Made by a program: the position numbers and the translations under genes
Shown here: one piece after another, positions 25,384-33,427 of the stretch
Layout: every line of letters starts with the position of its first letter
Position numbering within the stretch: the first letter of the stretch is position 1
Notes under the pieces: model-generated
Told to the model about the DNA's origin: nothing
What the model saw: the letters and a program-made list of their open reading frames with translations, nothing else
Databases searched by the model: none
Origin: Paraburkholderia elongata
GTDB lineage: Bacteria; Pseudomonadota; Gammaproteobacteria; Burkholderiales; Burkholderiaceae
Reading direction: 5' to 3'
Assembly (NCBI RefSeq): GCF_013177735.1
Contig: NZ_WOEZ01000228.1
Span: forward strand, 29,093-93,092
Length of the DNA stretch: 64,000 nucleotides

Positions 25384-26397
25384 CTACCGCCGTCCACGCT
25401 GCACGAATGCGACGAAGATAATCACGACACCCTGCACCGCCGCGTTCAGATACACGCTGATGATGCTGGTCAAATTCAGAATGTTGGCGATCACCGAAAG
25501 CAGGATCGCGCCGATCACCGTGCCGACCACGCGCCCTTCGCCGCCCTTCAGCGCCGTGCCGCCCACCACCACCGATGCAATCGCTTCTAGTTCCCAGAGC
25601 AAGCCGGTGGTCGGCGTGGCCGAACCGAGCCGCGGCACGTACAGCACCGTCGCCACGCCGACGCAGATGCCGAGCAGGACGTACGTCACGATCTTCACGG
25701 TATCGACGCGAATCGCCGCGTAGCGCGCAACCTGTTCGTTCGAGCCGATCGCCTGCACGTGGCGGCCGAACGCGGTGCGATTGAGGATCAAGGCGCCGCC
25801 CGCTGCGACGACCAGGAACACCCAGATCGGTACCGGCACGCCAAACAGACTCGCGTAATAAACGGGCCCGTATAAGTCGGACAACGAGTTATCCAAAGTC
25901 AGCGCGCCGCCATCCGCGAGCCACGTCAGCACCGCGCGAAAAATGCCCAACGTACCCAACGTAACGATGAACGGCTCGATGCGTCCTTTGGTAATCAACA
26001 ACCCGTGCGCGCAGCCGAACAAACCGCCGAGCACGAACGCGAGCACAATGCCGAGCGTCACAATCAGCAAAGGCGCGAACGTGTGGCCGCCGACACCGGC
26101 TGCAAGTCCGTTCATCAGCCAGATCATGGTGCCCGCGATCAGCGCCGCCATCGACCCGACCGATAGATCGATGCCGCCCGAGATAATCACGAAGGTCATG
26201 CCGACCGCGATGATGCCGATGAACGACGTGCGCGTGAGCACGTTCATCAGGTTGTCGAGCGTCGCGAAATCGCGGTTGAGCAGCGTCCCGACAATGCACA
26301 GCGCGATCAGCCCAACAAGCGGCCCGAGCGCATACAGACGATGCGCGAAGCGCAACGCGCGGCCGGATTGGACGGCTTCAGTGGGTGCCGGTCGCAT
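25384..26397 (-). CDS. Sugar ABC transporter permease (RbsC-like)
   Basis: A 337-residue inner-membrane protein with about 8-10 hydrophobic segments and RbsC-family motifs GMTFVIISGGIDLSVGSM and ASVVVGGTALKGGEGRVVG (the coupling helix for the ATPase). Its start overlaps the end of the ATPase gene by 20 bp, so the two subunits are translationally coupled. It forms the homodimeric channel of the transporter. Confidence 0.92.
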   Translation of the reverse strand: MRPAPTEAVQSGRALRFAHRLYALGPLVGLIALCIVGTLLNRDFATLDNLMNVLTRTSFIGIIAVGMTFVIISGGIDLSVGSMAALIAGTMIWLMNGLAAGVGGHTFAPLLIVTLGIVLAFVLGGLFGCAHGLLITKGRIEPFIVTLGTLGIFRAVLTWLADGGALTLDNSLSDLYGPVYYASLFGVPVPIWVFLVVAAGGALILNRTAFGRHVQAIGSNEQVARYAAIRVDTVKIVTYVLLGICVGVATVLYVPRLGSATPTTGLLWELEAIASVVVGGTALKGGEGRVVGTVIGAILLSVIANILNLTSIISVYLNAAVQGVVIIFVAFVQRGRR

Positions 26398-27865
26398 GGG
26401 CGATCAATTCCTCTTCGGTCAGATGCTCGAGCGTGAGCGTGGTTTGCAGGCGTCCCGCGCGCATCACGGCGACGCGGTGGCACAAACCGATCAGCTCGAT
26501 CAGTTCAGATGAAATGACGATCACCGCGCGGCCTTGCACCGCAAGACGATGAATCAGGAAATAGATGTCGCGTTTCGCGCCGACATCGACGCCGCGAGTC
26601 GGCTCGTCGAGCACGATCACGTTCGGATCGGGCTGCAGGAATTTAGCGAGCGCGAGCTTCTGCTGATTGCCGCCGGAGAGCATGCGCGCGCGGCTCGACA
26701 GATCGCCCGTGCGAATGCCGAAGTCGCTCACCGCTTTGGTCAACGCCGCGCGCCCCGCCTTCATATCGAGCAACGGGTGCGCGTAGCGTTCGAGCGTCAT
26801 CAGCGTGACGTTGTCCTGCAGGCTTAGATTCACATGCAGGCCCTTGCCTTTGCGGTCTTCGCTCAGATACGTGAGGCCGTGGCGCATGGCGTCGCGTGGG
26901 CTCTTCAGATCGGCGCGGCGGCCGGCGATCTCGATGTGGCCCGCCATGCGTTTGCGCAGGCCGATGATCGCTTCGAACGCTTCGGTGCGTCCTGCGCCGA
27001 CGAGGCCTGCGAAACCCAACACTTCGCCGGCGCGCACGTCGAAGCTCAGGCCTTCCACCCAGTCCGGCACGACGAGGCCTTCTACTTTCAATGCGATCGG
27101 CGCGTCGGCAGGCACGGTGATCTTGTCGGGGAACATGTCGGACACGTCGCGCCCGACCATCAGATTCGCCATCTGCTGCCGCGCGAGCCCCGCGGTTTCA
27201 CTACGCGCGACAAAGCGGCCGTCGCGCATCACGATCACTTCGTCGGTGATGCGCTCGACTTCATCCAGCTTGTGCGAGATGTAGACGATAGTCACGCCGT
27301 CGGCTTTCAGCTTCGCCATCAGCGTGAAGAGGCGCTCGGTTTCCGAAGGCGTGAGCGTGGCAGTCGGTTCATCCATGATGAGCAAACGCGCGCGGCGCGA
27401 CAGCGCCTTGGCGATCTCCACCATCTGCTTTTCCGCGACGATCAATTCGCGCACCTTCGTATCCGGTGCTTTCTCGAGGCCGACCTGCGCGAGATAACGC
27501 ATGGCTTCTGCCTTCATTGCAGCATCGTCGACGAACCAGCCGCGTTTTTTTTCGTGGCCGAGATACATGTTCTGCGCGATCGTCAGATGCTCGGAGAGAT
27601 TGAACTCCTGGTGAATCAGCACGATGCCCGCCGCTTCGGCGTCGCGCGAACCGATGAACTGCCGCGCGTGGCCGTCGACCAGCAAGGTGCCCGATGTCGC
27701 CGTTTCATAGCCGGCGAGGATCTTCATCAGCGTCGACTTGCCCGCGCCGTTCTCGCCGAGCAAACCGTAGATGCGCCCCGGCGCCAGATCGAAGCTCACG
27801 CCGTGCAGCACGCGCACCGGCCCGAAGTCTTTGCGGATATCGTCGAAACGAATGGCGAGGCTCAT
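26378..27865 (-). CDS. Sugar ABC transporter ATPase, two ABC domains (RbsA-like)
   Basis: A 495-residue tandem ATPase. Domain 1 has Walker A GENGAGKSTLMKIL and Walker B LLIMDEPTA. Domain 2 has the degenerate P-loop GLVGAGRTE typical of RbsA/MglA, signature SGGNQQKLALAKFL, and DEPTRGVDVG. The asymmetric domains are normal for this family. The gene starts 3 bp after the lacI-type gene stop, so the regulator and transporter form one operon. Confidence 0.93.
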   Translation of the reverse strand: MSLAIRFDDIRKDFGPVRVLHGVSFDLAPGRIYGLLGENGAGKSTLMKILAGYETATSGTLLVDGHARQFIGSRDAEAAGIVLIHQEFNLSEHLTIAQNMYLGHEKKRGWFVDDAAMKAEAMRYLAQVGLEKAPDTKVRELIVAEKQMVEIAKALSRRARLLIMDEPTATLTPSETERLFTLMAKLKADGVTIVYISHKLDEVERITDEVIVMRDGRFVARSETAGLARQQMANLMVGRDVSDMFPDKITVPADAPIALKVEGLVVPDWVEGLSFDVRAGEVLGFAGLVGAGRTEAFEAIIGLRKRMAGHIEIAGRRADLKSPRDAMRHGLTYLSEDRKGKGLHVNLSLQDNVTLMTLERYAHPLLDMKAGRAALTKAVSDFGIRTGDLSSRARMLSGGNQQKLALAKFLQPDPNVIVLDEPTRGVDVGAKRDIYFLIHRLAVQGRAVIVISSELIELIGLCHRVAVMRAGRLQTTLTLEHLTEEELIAHATGTH

Positions 27866-27868
27866 GGC

Positions 27869-28945
27869 TTACGCGCTCCCGCGAATCACAAGCCGATGCG
27901 GCAGCAGCACGCCCGGCACGTTCGCCAGCGGATTTGCGAGCCGTTGCAGCAGCAGGCGGGCGGCGGTTTCGCCTAGTTCGCGCATCGGCTGTGCGATGGT
28001 GGTGAGCGGCGGATCGATTTGCGCGGCGAGCGAAATATCGTCGAAGCCGACCACCGCGACATCGTCCGGCACGCGCTTGCCGACGCTGCGCAAACCGTGG
28101 ATGACGCCGATCGCCAGCGTGTCGGAGACGGCGAAGATCGCACTCGGCGCGTGCGGCTGCTGCATCAGCAAGGCCGCGGCCGATGCGCCCGCCTCGTAGT
28201 CGAGACTGTTCAGGTTCATGCGCCAACGCTCGTCCGGCGTGATGTCCGCTTCGATCAACGCGTCCAGATAGCCCTGCTGACGCTGCCGCGCGTACAGATA
28301 GTCGACATCCGAATTGATCAGCCCGATGCGCCGATGGCCGCGCGCGAGCAGATGCCGTACCGCGTCGCCCGCCGCCTGATAGTTGTCGATGCCGACGTAC
28401 GGCACGCCCATCGCCGGATCGAACTCGCAGCACGCGACCCAACGCAGTGCGCTGGACGCCTCGCCGAGCGCCTGCTGGATTGTGGCGGGATCGAGGCAGA
28501 TCGCGCCATCCGCGCGGCGGCGGCGCAGCAGATCGAAGTAGCTGCGCTCGCGTCCCGGATCGGCGCCTGTGTCGCATAGCAGCATGAAATAGCCGTGTTG
28601 GCGCGCGACGCTGTCGATGCCGCGCACGATCTCCGCGTAAAAGGGGTTGCCGAAGTCGGGCACCATCGTTAGCAGCAGGCGGCTTTCGGCCGTGCGCAGG
28701 TTGCGCGCGAGTTCGTTAACGCGATAGCCGCTGGCGTCGACCGCCGCCAATACCTTGTCGCGCGTGGCGGGCCGCACGTTCTCGTGGCCGTTCAGCACGC
28801 GCGACACCGTCGCCACCGAGACCCCCGCCTGCTCCGCCACCTGGGCAATCGAAAGGCCCTCGGCCGGACGCGGCGGCTGAGCCTCAGGCTGCGGGCGCGT
28901 CTTCAACGACGTTGAAGGGGCCGCTTTGGACACCGGCTTGGACAA
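27869..28945 (-). CDS. LacI family transcriptional regulator
   Basis: A 358-residue repressor-type protein with a ~30-residue Pro-rich leader, then the LacI helix-turn-helix SIAQVAEQAGVSVATVSRVL (about residues 32-51) and a hinge/periplasmic-binding-like effector domain. The only in-frame starts are TTG at 28945 or GTG at 28933; neither has a good Shine-Dalgarno, so the start is uncertain. It is the first gene of a six-gene minus-strand operon (regulator, ATPase, permease, binding protein, isomerase, dehydrogenase). A perfect palindrome just upstream is its probable operator. The inducer is probably the imported sugar or its product. Confidence 0.9.
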   Translation of the reverse strand: MSKPVSKAAPSTSLKTRPQPEAQPPRPAEGLSIAQVAEQAGVSVATVSRVLNGHENVRPATRDKVLAAVDASGYRVNELARNLRTAESRLLLTMVPDFGNPFYAEIVRGIDSVARQHGYFMLLCDTGADPGRERSYFDLLRRRRADGAICLDPATIQQALGEASSALRWVACCEFDPAMGVPYVGIDNYQAAGDAVRHLLARGHRRIGLINSDVDYLYARQRQQGYLDALIEADITPDERWRMNLNSLDYEAGASAAALLMQQPHAPSAIFAVSDTLAIGVIHGLRSVGKRVPDDVAVVGFDDISLAAQIDPPLTTIAQPMRELGETAARLLLQRLANPLANVPGVLLPHRLVIRGSA

Positions 28946-28959
28946 GTGAATTCGCTTTG

Positions 28960-28981
28960 AAAATGTAATCGATTACATTTT
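28960..28981. promoter_or_regulatory. LacI-family operator, 22-bp perfect palindrome
   Basis: A 22-bp perfect inverted repeat with core TGTAATCGATTACA and a central CG, the classic form of LacI-family operators. It lies 15 bp upstream of the regulator start. On the minus strand TGTAAT, inside the palindrome, is 17 bp after TTCCCG, a possible -10/-35 pair, so repressor binding would block the promoter. Autorepression of the whole six-gene operon is the simple prediction. Confidence 0.85.
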
Positions 28982-29241
28982 TGAGCGATGGAAGCGGGAA
29001 TCGCAAGGACGGATCGCTAGGGATTAACACGGGGGCAAGCAGGCACGGCGAGAGCCGGTCCTGGGTGCGGCCCAGCGGCGCACTGCCCGCGACGGCGTGG
29101 GTTCGCGCCGCCATTTGGTACAATCCCACAGTTACCCTGCCGTGACTGCATACCAAGTTGTGACCCCGGAGTCGCACTCCCGAGGCCGCCGGTCAGTGGC
29201 AAAGAATCGCAAACTCGCCAAACCACACTGCCGAATCCACC

Positions 29242-29895
29242 ATGAACATCGAGCAAGCGCGTTTCAACATGATCGAACAGCAGATCCGCCCCTGGGAAGT
29301 GCTCGACCAGGACGTGCTGAATCTGCTCTCGATCGTCAAGCGTGAAAACTTCGTCCCCACCGTCTACCGCGATCTGGCCTTCGTCGATTTCGAAGTGCCG
29401 CTGCCGGCTGGCCAGCACATGCTGGCGCCGCGCGTCGAAGCGCGCGTGCTGCAGGAACTGTCGGTGAAGAAACACGAAAGCGTGCTCGAAATCGGCGCCG
29501 GCTCGGGTTACATGGCCGCCCTGCTCGCGCACCGCGCGCAGCACGTGCTGACGGTCGACATCGAACCGGAACTGGCAGAACTGGCGAAGAACAACCTGAT
29601 CGCCAACGGCGTACTGAACGCCGAAGTCGCCACCGGCGACGCCTCGCGCGGTTGGGCCAGCGCTGCACCGTACGACGTGATCTGCGTATCGGGCGGCCTG
29701 CCGGTGCTGCCGCAGGAAATCCTCGAACATCTGAAGATCGGCGGCCGTCTGGCGGCTTTTGTCGGCACCGCGCCGGTCATGAAGGCGCAGATCATCACGC
29801 GCATCGACGAGAAGCAGTACCGCATCGCCGACGTGTTCGAAACTTATGTCGAGCCGCTGATTAACGCCGTGCAGCCGCCGCGCTTCAAGTTTTAA
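29242..29895 (+). CDS. Protein-L-isoaspartate O-methyltransferase family protein
   Basis: A 217-residue SAM methyltransferase of the PCMT family. It starts MNIEQARFNMIEQQIRPWEVLDQDVLNLL, with motif I LEIGAGSGYMAALLA and VLTVDIEPELAELA. Family members repair isoaspartyl residues, but this short subgroup, found next to rhodanese and tolC in betaproteobacteria, often lacks proof of activity. A TACAAT hexamer at 29119-29124 is a candidate -10. Cytosolic; 59 bp before the rhodanese gene. Confidence 0.85.
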   Translation: MNIEQARFNMIEQQIRPWEVLDQDVLNLLSIVKRENFVPTVYRDLAFVDFEVPLPAGQHMLAPRVEARVLQELSVKKHESVLEIGAGSGYMAALLAHRAQHVLTVDIEPELAELAKNNLIANGVLNAEVATGDASRGWASAAPYDVICVSGGLPVLPQEILEHLKIGGRLAAFVGTAPVMKAQIITRIDEKQYRIADVFETYVEPLINAVQPPRFKF

Positions 29896-29954
29896 TTCAC
29901 ACGTTTATCTGTACGGCCGGCACGCTGCCGGCCGCTGAACTGGATGTCCTGCTG

Positions 29955-30278
29955 ATGCAAAATCTGACCGCTCCCGCGCTCGCCGAATGGCTCGCCGATC
30001 AATCGCGTCCCGCACCCGTGCTGCTCGACGTGCGCGAACCGTGGGAAATCCAGACGGCGTCGATTGCCGGTGCCGTGTCGATTCCGATGCGTGAGATTCC
30101 CGCGCGCAGCGAAGAGCTCGACGACGACGCGCAAATCGTCTGCGTGTGCCATCACGGCGCGCGCAGCGCCCAGGTCGCGATGTTCCTCGAATCGCGCGGC
30201 CACACCAACGTCTTCAATCTGCAAGGCGGGATCGACGCGTGGTCGCGTCAGGTCGATCCGTCCGTTCCCACCTATTGA
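29955..30278 (+). CDS. Single-domain rhodanese-like sulfurtransferase
   Basis: A 107-residue rhodanese domain with LLDVREPWEI and the active-site loop CHHGARS (catalytic Cys65), plus GHTNVFNLQGGIDAW near the end. The protein is of GlpE/PspE size, without a signal peptide, so cytosolic. It could carry persulfide sulfur for thiolation or detoxification. It is in tandem between the methyltransferase and tolC genes, with only 13 bp before tolC. Confidence 0.9.
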   Translation: MQNLTAPALAEWLADQSRPAPVLLDVREPWEIQTASIAGAVSIPMREIPARSEELDDDAQIVCVCHHGARSAQVAMFLESRGHTNVFNLQGGIDAWSRQVDPSVPTY

Positions 30279-30291
30279 TCGCACGGTCACG

Positions 30292-31839
30292 ATGATCCGC
30301 CAGCGGGTGCCGGCCCTCGCGGCCGCTCTGGCGCTTCATTGCGCGGTTCTCGCGTTTCTTCCGATCACCGCGCAGGCCGTCGGCCTGTCCCAGCTCTACG
30401 ACGAAGCGCTCTCGAACGATGCGCAGTTGCAAAGCGCGCGTGCGGCGCTTGCCGCCAATAGCGAAGAGTTGCCGCTTGCCCGCGCCAAACTGCTGCCGCA
30501 AGTCTCCGCGTCGCTCACCGCGAACCGCCAGAGCACCGATTTCGGCGGCGGCTTTCCTTCCTCCTACGGCAACAGCAACGGCTACGTGATTTCGCTCACG
30601 CAGCCGCTGATTCACGTTGATAGCTGGTACGGCTATGCGCAAGGCAAGCTCGCGGTGGATTCGGCACAGGCGTCGTTTGCCCAGGCTCGGCAAGATCTGA
30701 TCGTGCGGCTTGGCCAAGCTTACTTCGACGAGCTCTCCTCACAGGACAGCCTCGCGATTGTGCGCTCGCAGAAAGCGTCGATCGCGCAGCAACTCGAATC
30801 GGCCAAGCATTCATTCGAAGTCGGCAACACGACGATCACCGATACCAACGAAGCCCAAGCTAAATACGATCAGGCGATCTCGCAGGAAATTGCGGCGCAG
30901 AACGATCTTGCGGTGAAGCTGGCGGCGTTGCAGCAGATTGTTGGGCATCCGGTCGAGCATGCGGATGGACTGGCTGCCGGCGCGCCGCTGCCGCCGCCCG
31001 TGCCCGCCGACATTAATCTGTGGGTCGATGCGGCCACTGACGCGAACTACCAAGTCGTGTTGAAGCAGACCGCGCTGGATAGCGCACAACGCGAGACTTC
31101 GAAGGCTAAGGCTGGCCATCTGCCAACCGTCGACCTGGTCGCGAGCCGCTCGCGCAGCAGTCTCGGCGCGGCCGGTGCGGGTAACTTCGGCGGCAATTTT
31201 GGCGGCGGCTTCGGCAGCGGTGCGAATACGCCTGCGCCCGGCACACCGGCGCTCGCTGCGGAACTGGGCAACCTGGGGTCCACGTACACGAACAGCACGA
31301 TCGGCGTGCAAGTCACGATTCTGATCTTTGCGGGCGGCGCGACGCAAAGCCGCGTACGTCAGACGCGCGCGCTCGAAGACCAGGCCGCCGCCGATCTCGA
31401 TACGGCTCGGCGCAATGCGGCGCTGTCGGCGCGGCAAGCGTTTCTCGGCGTGGTGAGCGGGCTTGCGCAAGTGCGCGCGTTGCAGACTGCAGAGCGATCG
31501 GCGAACACCTCGCTTGAGTCGAATCTGCTCGGTTATCAGGTCGGCGTGCGTATCAATATCGACGTGCTCAATGCGCAGGACCAGCTGTTTTCGGCGCGTC
31601 GCGATCTGGCGAAGGCGCGTTATGACACGCTGATCAATAGTCTGAAGCTGAAGGCTTCCACCGCGAATCTCACTGATCAAGACGTGCTGCAGTTGAGTGC
31701 GCTGCTGTCGCCGGTCGATGATGGTTCGTTGACCGCGCTTCCGCAGGTACCAACGGTGCCGCATCCGGGTGTCGCGGCTAAAGGCGCTGCTGGGAAGCTT
31801 GGGCGGCGGGTCATGCCGAATGCGGCGGTGCCGCAGTAA
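30292..31839 (+). CDS. tolC: TolC-type outer-membrane efflux channel
   Basis: A 515-residue protein. The ATG at 30292 begins a signal peptide ending ITAQA, followed by VGLSQLYDEALSNDAQLQSARAAL, the TolC repeat start. Two structural repeats of coiled-coil helices (about residues 30-240 and 270-480) contain the usual QxxVxRLGQAYFDEL and ALSARQAFLGVVSG segments. A Gly-rich loop (NFGGNFGGGFGSG) lies between them. It would form the trimeric exit duct for RND pumps and type I secretion. The 3' part and ~200 bp beyond become GT-rich. Confidence 0.9.
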   Translation: MIRQRVPALAAALALHCAVLAFLPITAQAVGLSQLYDEALSNDAQLQSARAALAANSEELPLARAKLLPQVSASLTANRQSTDFGGGFPSSYGNSNGYVISLTQPLIHVDSWYGYAQGKLAVDSAQASFAQARQDLIVRLGQAYFDELSSQDSLAIVRSQKASIAQQLESAKHSFEVGNTTITDTNEAQAKYDQAISQEIAAQNDLAVKLAALQQIVGHPVEHADGLAAGAPLPPPVPADINLWVDAATDANYQVVLKQTALDSAQRETSKAKAGHLPTVDLVASRSRSSLGAAGAGNFGGNFGGGFGSGANTPAPGTPALAAELGNLGSTYTNSTIGVQVTILIFAGGATQSRVRQTRALEDQAAADLDTARRNAALSARQAFLGVVSGLAQVRALQTAERSANTSLESNLLGYQVGVRINIDVLNAQDQLFSARRDLAKARYDTLINSLKLKASTANLTDQDVLQLSALLSPVDDGSLTALPQVPTVPHPGVAAKGAAGKLGRRVMPNAAVPQ

Positions 31840-32106
31840 GGCGATTCGCTTCGTCTTTTTCGTTTCCTGATTAACCCTCTGCCCGCAGAGTTTCATTCGT
31901 TGCGCGCTTGGGCTGTCTGTTGCTTGTTGCTGTTTGCTTGTTGTCCCTGCCTACTGCTGGTCTCTGTTCGCCGACGAATGTGACTCTTCGCACATCCTCA
32001 AGGCGATGACCGTTTTCGACCTCCCTGACACCGCCCTTTCAATGCGATCCTTCCGGTCCGCGCCGCAGAATTTTCGTACGATTTCCTGAGCTTTGCCCGG
32101 GCACCA
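31840..32106. other. Gene-free stretch between tolC and the DUF2844 gene
   Basis: No gene seen in 267 bp. The first part is T- and G-rich (TTGCTTGTTGCTGTTTGCTTG around 31920) and holds a small hairpin CTCTG-CCCG-CAGAG followed by TTT at 31877-31893, perhaps a weak tolC terminator. The rest should contain the promoter for the next gene, but no boxes are convincing. Confidence 0.5.
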
Positions 32107-32131
32107 TGCTCCGACCATTTTTGGAGGAGCA
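32107..32131 (+). promoter_or_regulatory. Hairpin covering the Shine-Dalgarno of DUF2844 copy 1
   Basis: TGCTCC (32107-32112) pairs with GGAGCA (32126-32131) across 13 nt. The GGAG strand is part of the ribosome-binding site GGAGGAG of the gene starting at 32137. The same hexamers occur in front of the second paralogue, which suggests translational control or simply common descent. Confidence 0.45.
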
Positions 32132-32136
32132 AGGTG

Positions 32137-32613
32137 ATGAAAGTTTTGAAGATCGCGATGCTGGCGGCAACGCTGCTGCCGCTTGCGTCGTATGCGGCTT
32201 TGGGCGGTGCGCCGAGCACAAGTTCATTCTCTCCGACGATGCTGCGCGCTACGCCGCAGTCTGCCGCCGGCGCAAGCACCGGCGCGGCCAACACAACCGC
32301 AACGGCGCCCTACTCCGTGCGCGAGTCGCGCGACGCCGACGGCGTCACGATCCGCGAATACGTGTTGCCCAGCCATGTTGTGTTCGCGGTGACTTGGGAA
32401 GGGCCGATACGACCGGATATGAAGGCGCTGCTCGGCAGCTATTTCCCCAACTACGTGACCGCGGGTGAAAGCCGCGTGCGCGGGCCAGGCCCCATGATCG
32501 AAGGCAACGACGACTTTCGAGTCGAGTCCGCCGGCCGCGTGGGCCACTTCTACGGCGTCGCCTATCTCCCTCGCCTGCAACCCGCCAGCGTCCGCCCGGG
32601 CAATCTGAAATAA
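32137..32613 (+). CDS. DUF2844 family exported protein, copy 1
   Basis: A 158-residue protein with a signal peptide (MKVLKIAMLAATLLPLASYA), then ALGGAP, a Ser/Thr/Ala linker, and the conserved YSVRES-DGVTIREYVLPSHVVFAVTWEGPIRPDM block that marks DUF2844 as I recall it, ending PRLQPASVRPGNLK. The function is unknown; it is expected in the periplasm or beyond. I use the ATG at 32137, which matches the start of the paralogue, rather than the GTG three bases earlier. It is followed by the remnant of a DUF3443 gene and is about 60% identical by eye to the copy at 32942. Confidence 0.82.
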   Translation: MKVLKIAMLAATLLPLASYAALGGAPSTSSFSPTMLRATPQSAAGASTGAANTTATAPYSVRESRDADGVTIREYVLPSHVVFAVTWEGPIRPDMKALLGSYFPNYVTAGESRVRGPGPMIEGNDDFRVESAGRVGHFYGVAYLPRLQPASVRPGNLK

Positions 32614-32640
32614 GACGGCCACCGAGTTACTGAAAAACAT

Positions 32641-32772
32641 GAAAACCATTCACAAAACGTTCTGGGCGGCCATGACGGCTACCAGCGTTCTGCTTGCGGC
32701 TTGCGGCGGTGGAAGCAGCGGGAGCAGCGGTGACGGCAGCTCCATCGGCTGGAACCGTTCGTCGCGTTCTGA
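32641..32772 (+). pseudogene. DUF3443 lipoprotein gene reduced to its two ends
   Basis: The start encodes MKTIHKTFWAAMTATSVLLAACGGGSSG, a lipoprotein signal with lipobox LLAAC like the intact gene at 33428. After about 30 codons the sequence jumps to CCGTTCGTCGCGTTCTGA (32755-32772), which in the shifted frame reads P-F-V-A-F-stop and matches the P-F-I-A-F end of the intact paralogue. Almost all of an expected ~1.3 kb gene has been deleted, leaving the N-terminus, the last codons and the neighbourhood. In the original frame a 48-residue peptide would end at 32788. Confidence 0.75.
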
Positions 32773-32790
32773 CGATTGGGTGTCTTGATT

Positions 32791-32825
32791 AGGAGGCGGC
32801 GCCGCGAGACGCCTGCCTCCTAACA
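32791..32825 (+). terminator. Possible hairpin terminator after the DUF3443 remnant
   Basis: TAGGAGGCGGCG and CGCCTGCCTCCTA form a long stem with one bulge. No T-tract follows. It separates the two DUF2844/DUF3443 units. Confidence 0.4.
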
Positions 32826-32912
32826 CGGTGCAGAATCGGCCGAATCGCATCGGTGTTTCCTACTCACCGTTGAGACTTTTCAGAGCCTCTCATTAATCGC
32901 CCGCAGGCAACA

Positions 32913-32936
32913 TGCTCCGACCTGTTTTCTGGAGCA
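32913..32936 (+). promoter_or_regulatory. Hairpin covering the Shine-Dalgarno of DUF2844 copy 2
   Basis: TGCTCC (32913-32918) and GGAGCA (32931-32936) are separated by 12 nt, just as in front of copy 1. The spacer sequence is partly diverged (GACCATTTTT versus GACCTGTTTT). The GGAG strand is the ribosome-binding site for the ATG at 32942. Confidence 0.45.
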
Positions 32937-32941
32937 ATGTG

Positions 32942-33394
32942 ATGAAACTTGTAAAGATCGTCTTGGCCGTGTCGGCGCTTTTGCCGCTCACGTCATATGC
33001 GGCGTTGGGTGGTGCACCAGGTGCGGGCTCGGCCCCGAAATCCTTGCTCCAGTCGGCAGCGCCGAATTCCTCTTCTGCGTCCATTGCGGCTTATACCGTA
33101 CGTGAATCATATGACACCGACGGCGTCAGGATTCGCGAATACGTGCTGCCTACCAATGTCGTGTTTGCCGTCACGTGGCAAGGGCCGATACGCCCCGACA
33201 TGGTCGCGCTCCTTGGCAGCTACTTCCCGAACGCAGTCTCGGCCGGCGCAGGACGCGCGCGCGGCACCGGTCCGTTGATCGAACGCAACGGCGATTTTCA
33301 GATCGAGTCCGCAGGCCGGGCGGGAAACTTCTTCGGCAAGGCCGTTCTGCCGCGCCTCGTCCCCGCCAATGTCCGTGCTGACGATCTGCAGTGA
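32942..33394 (+). CDS. DUF2844 family exported protein, copy 2
   Basis: A 150-residue paralogue of the protein at 32137, with signal peptide MKLVKIVLAVSALLPLTSYA, then ALGGAPG and the conserved YTVRESYDTDGVRIREYVLP, FAVTWQGPIRPDM and LLGSYFPN blocks. No catalytic motif is recognised. It is followed after 33 bp by an intact DUF3443 lipoprotein gene. The pairing of these two families suggests they act together at the cell envelope, but no function is known to me. Confidence 0.82.
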   Translation: MKLVKIVLAVSALLPLTSYAALGGAPGAGSAPKSLLQSAAPNSSSASIAAYTVRESYDTDGVRIREYVLPTNVVFAVTWQGPIRPDMVALLGSYFPNAVSAGAGRARGTGPLIERNGDFQIESAGRAGNFFGKAVLPRLVPANVRADDLQ

Positions 33395-33427
33395 CACGGC
33401 GCATCGATTTCACGGAACACAAGAAAC

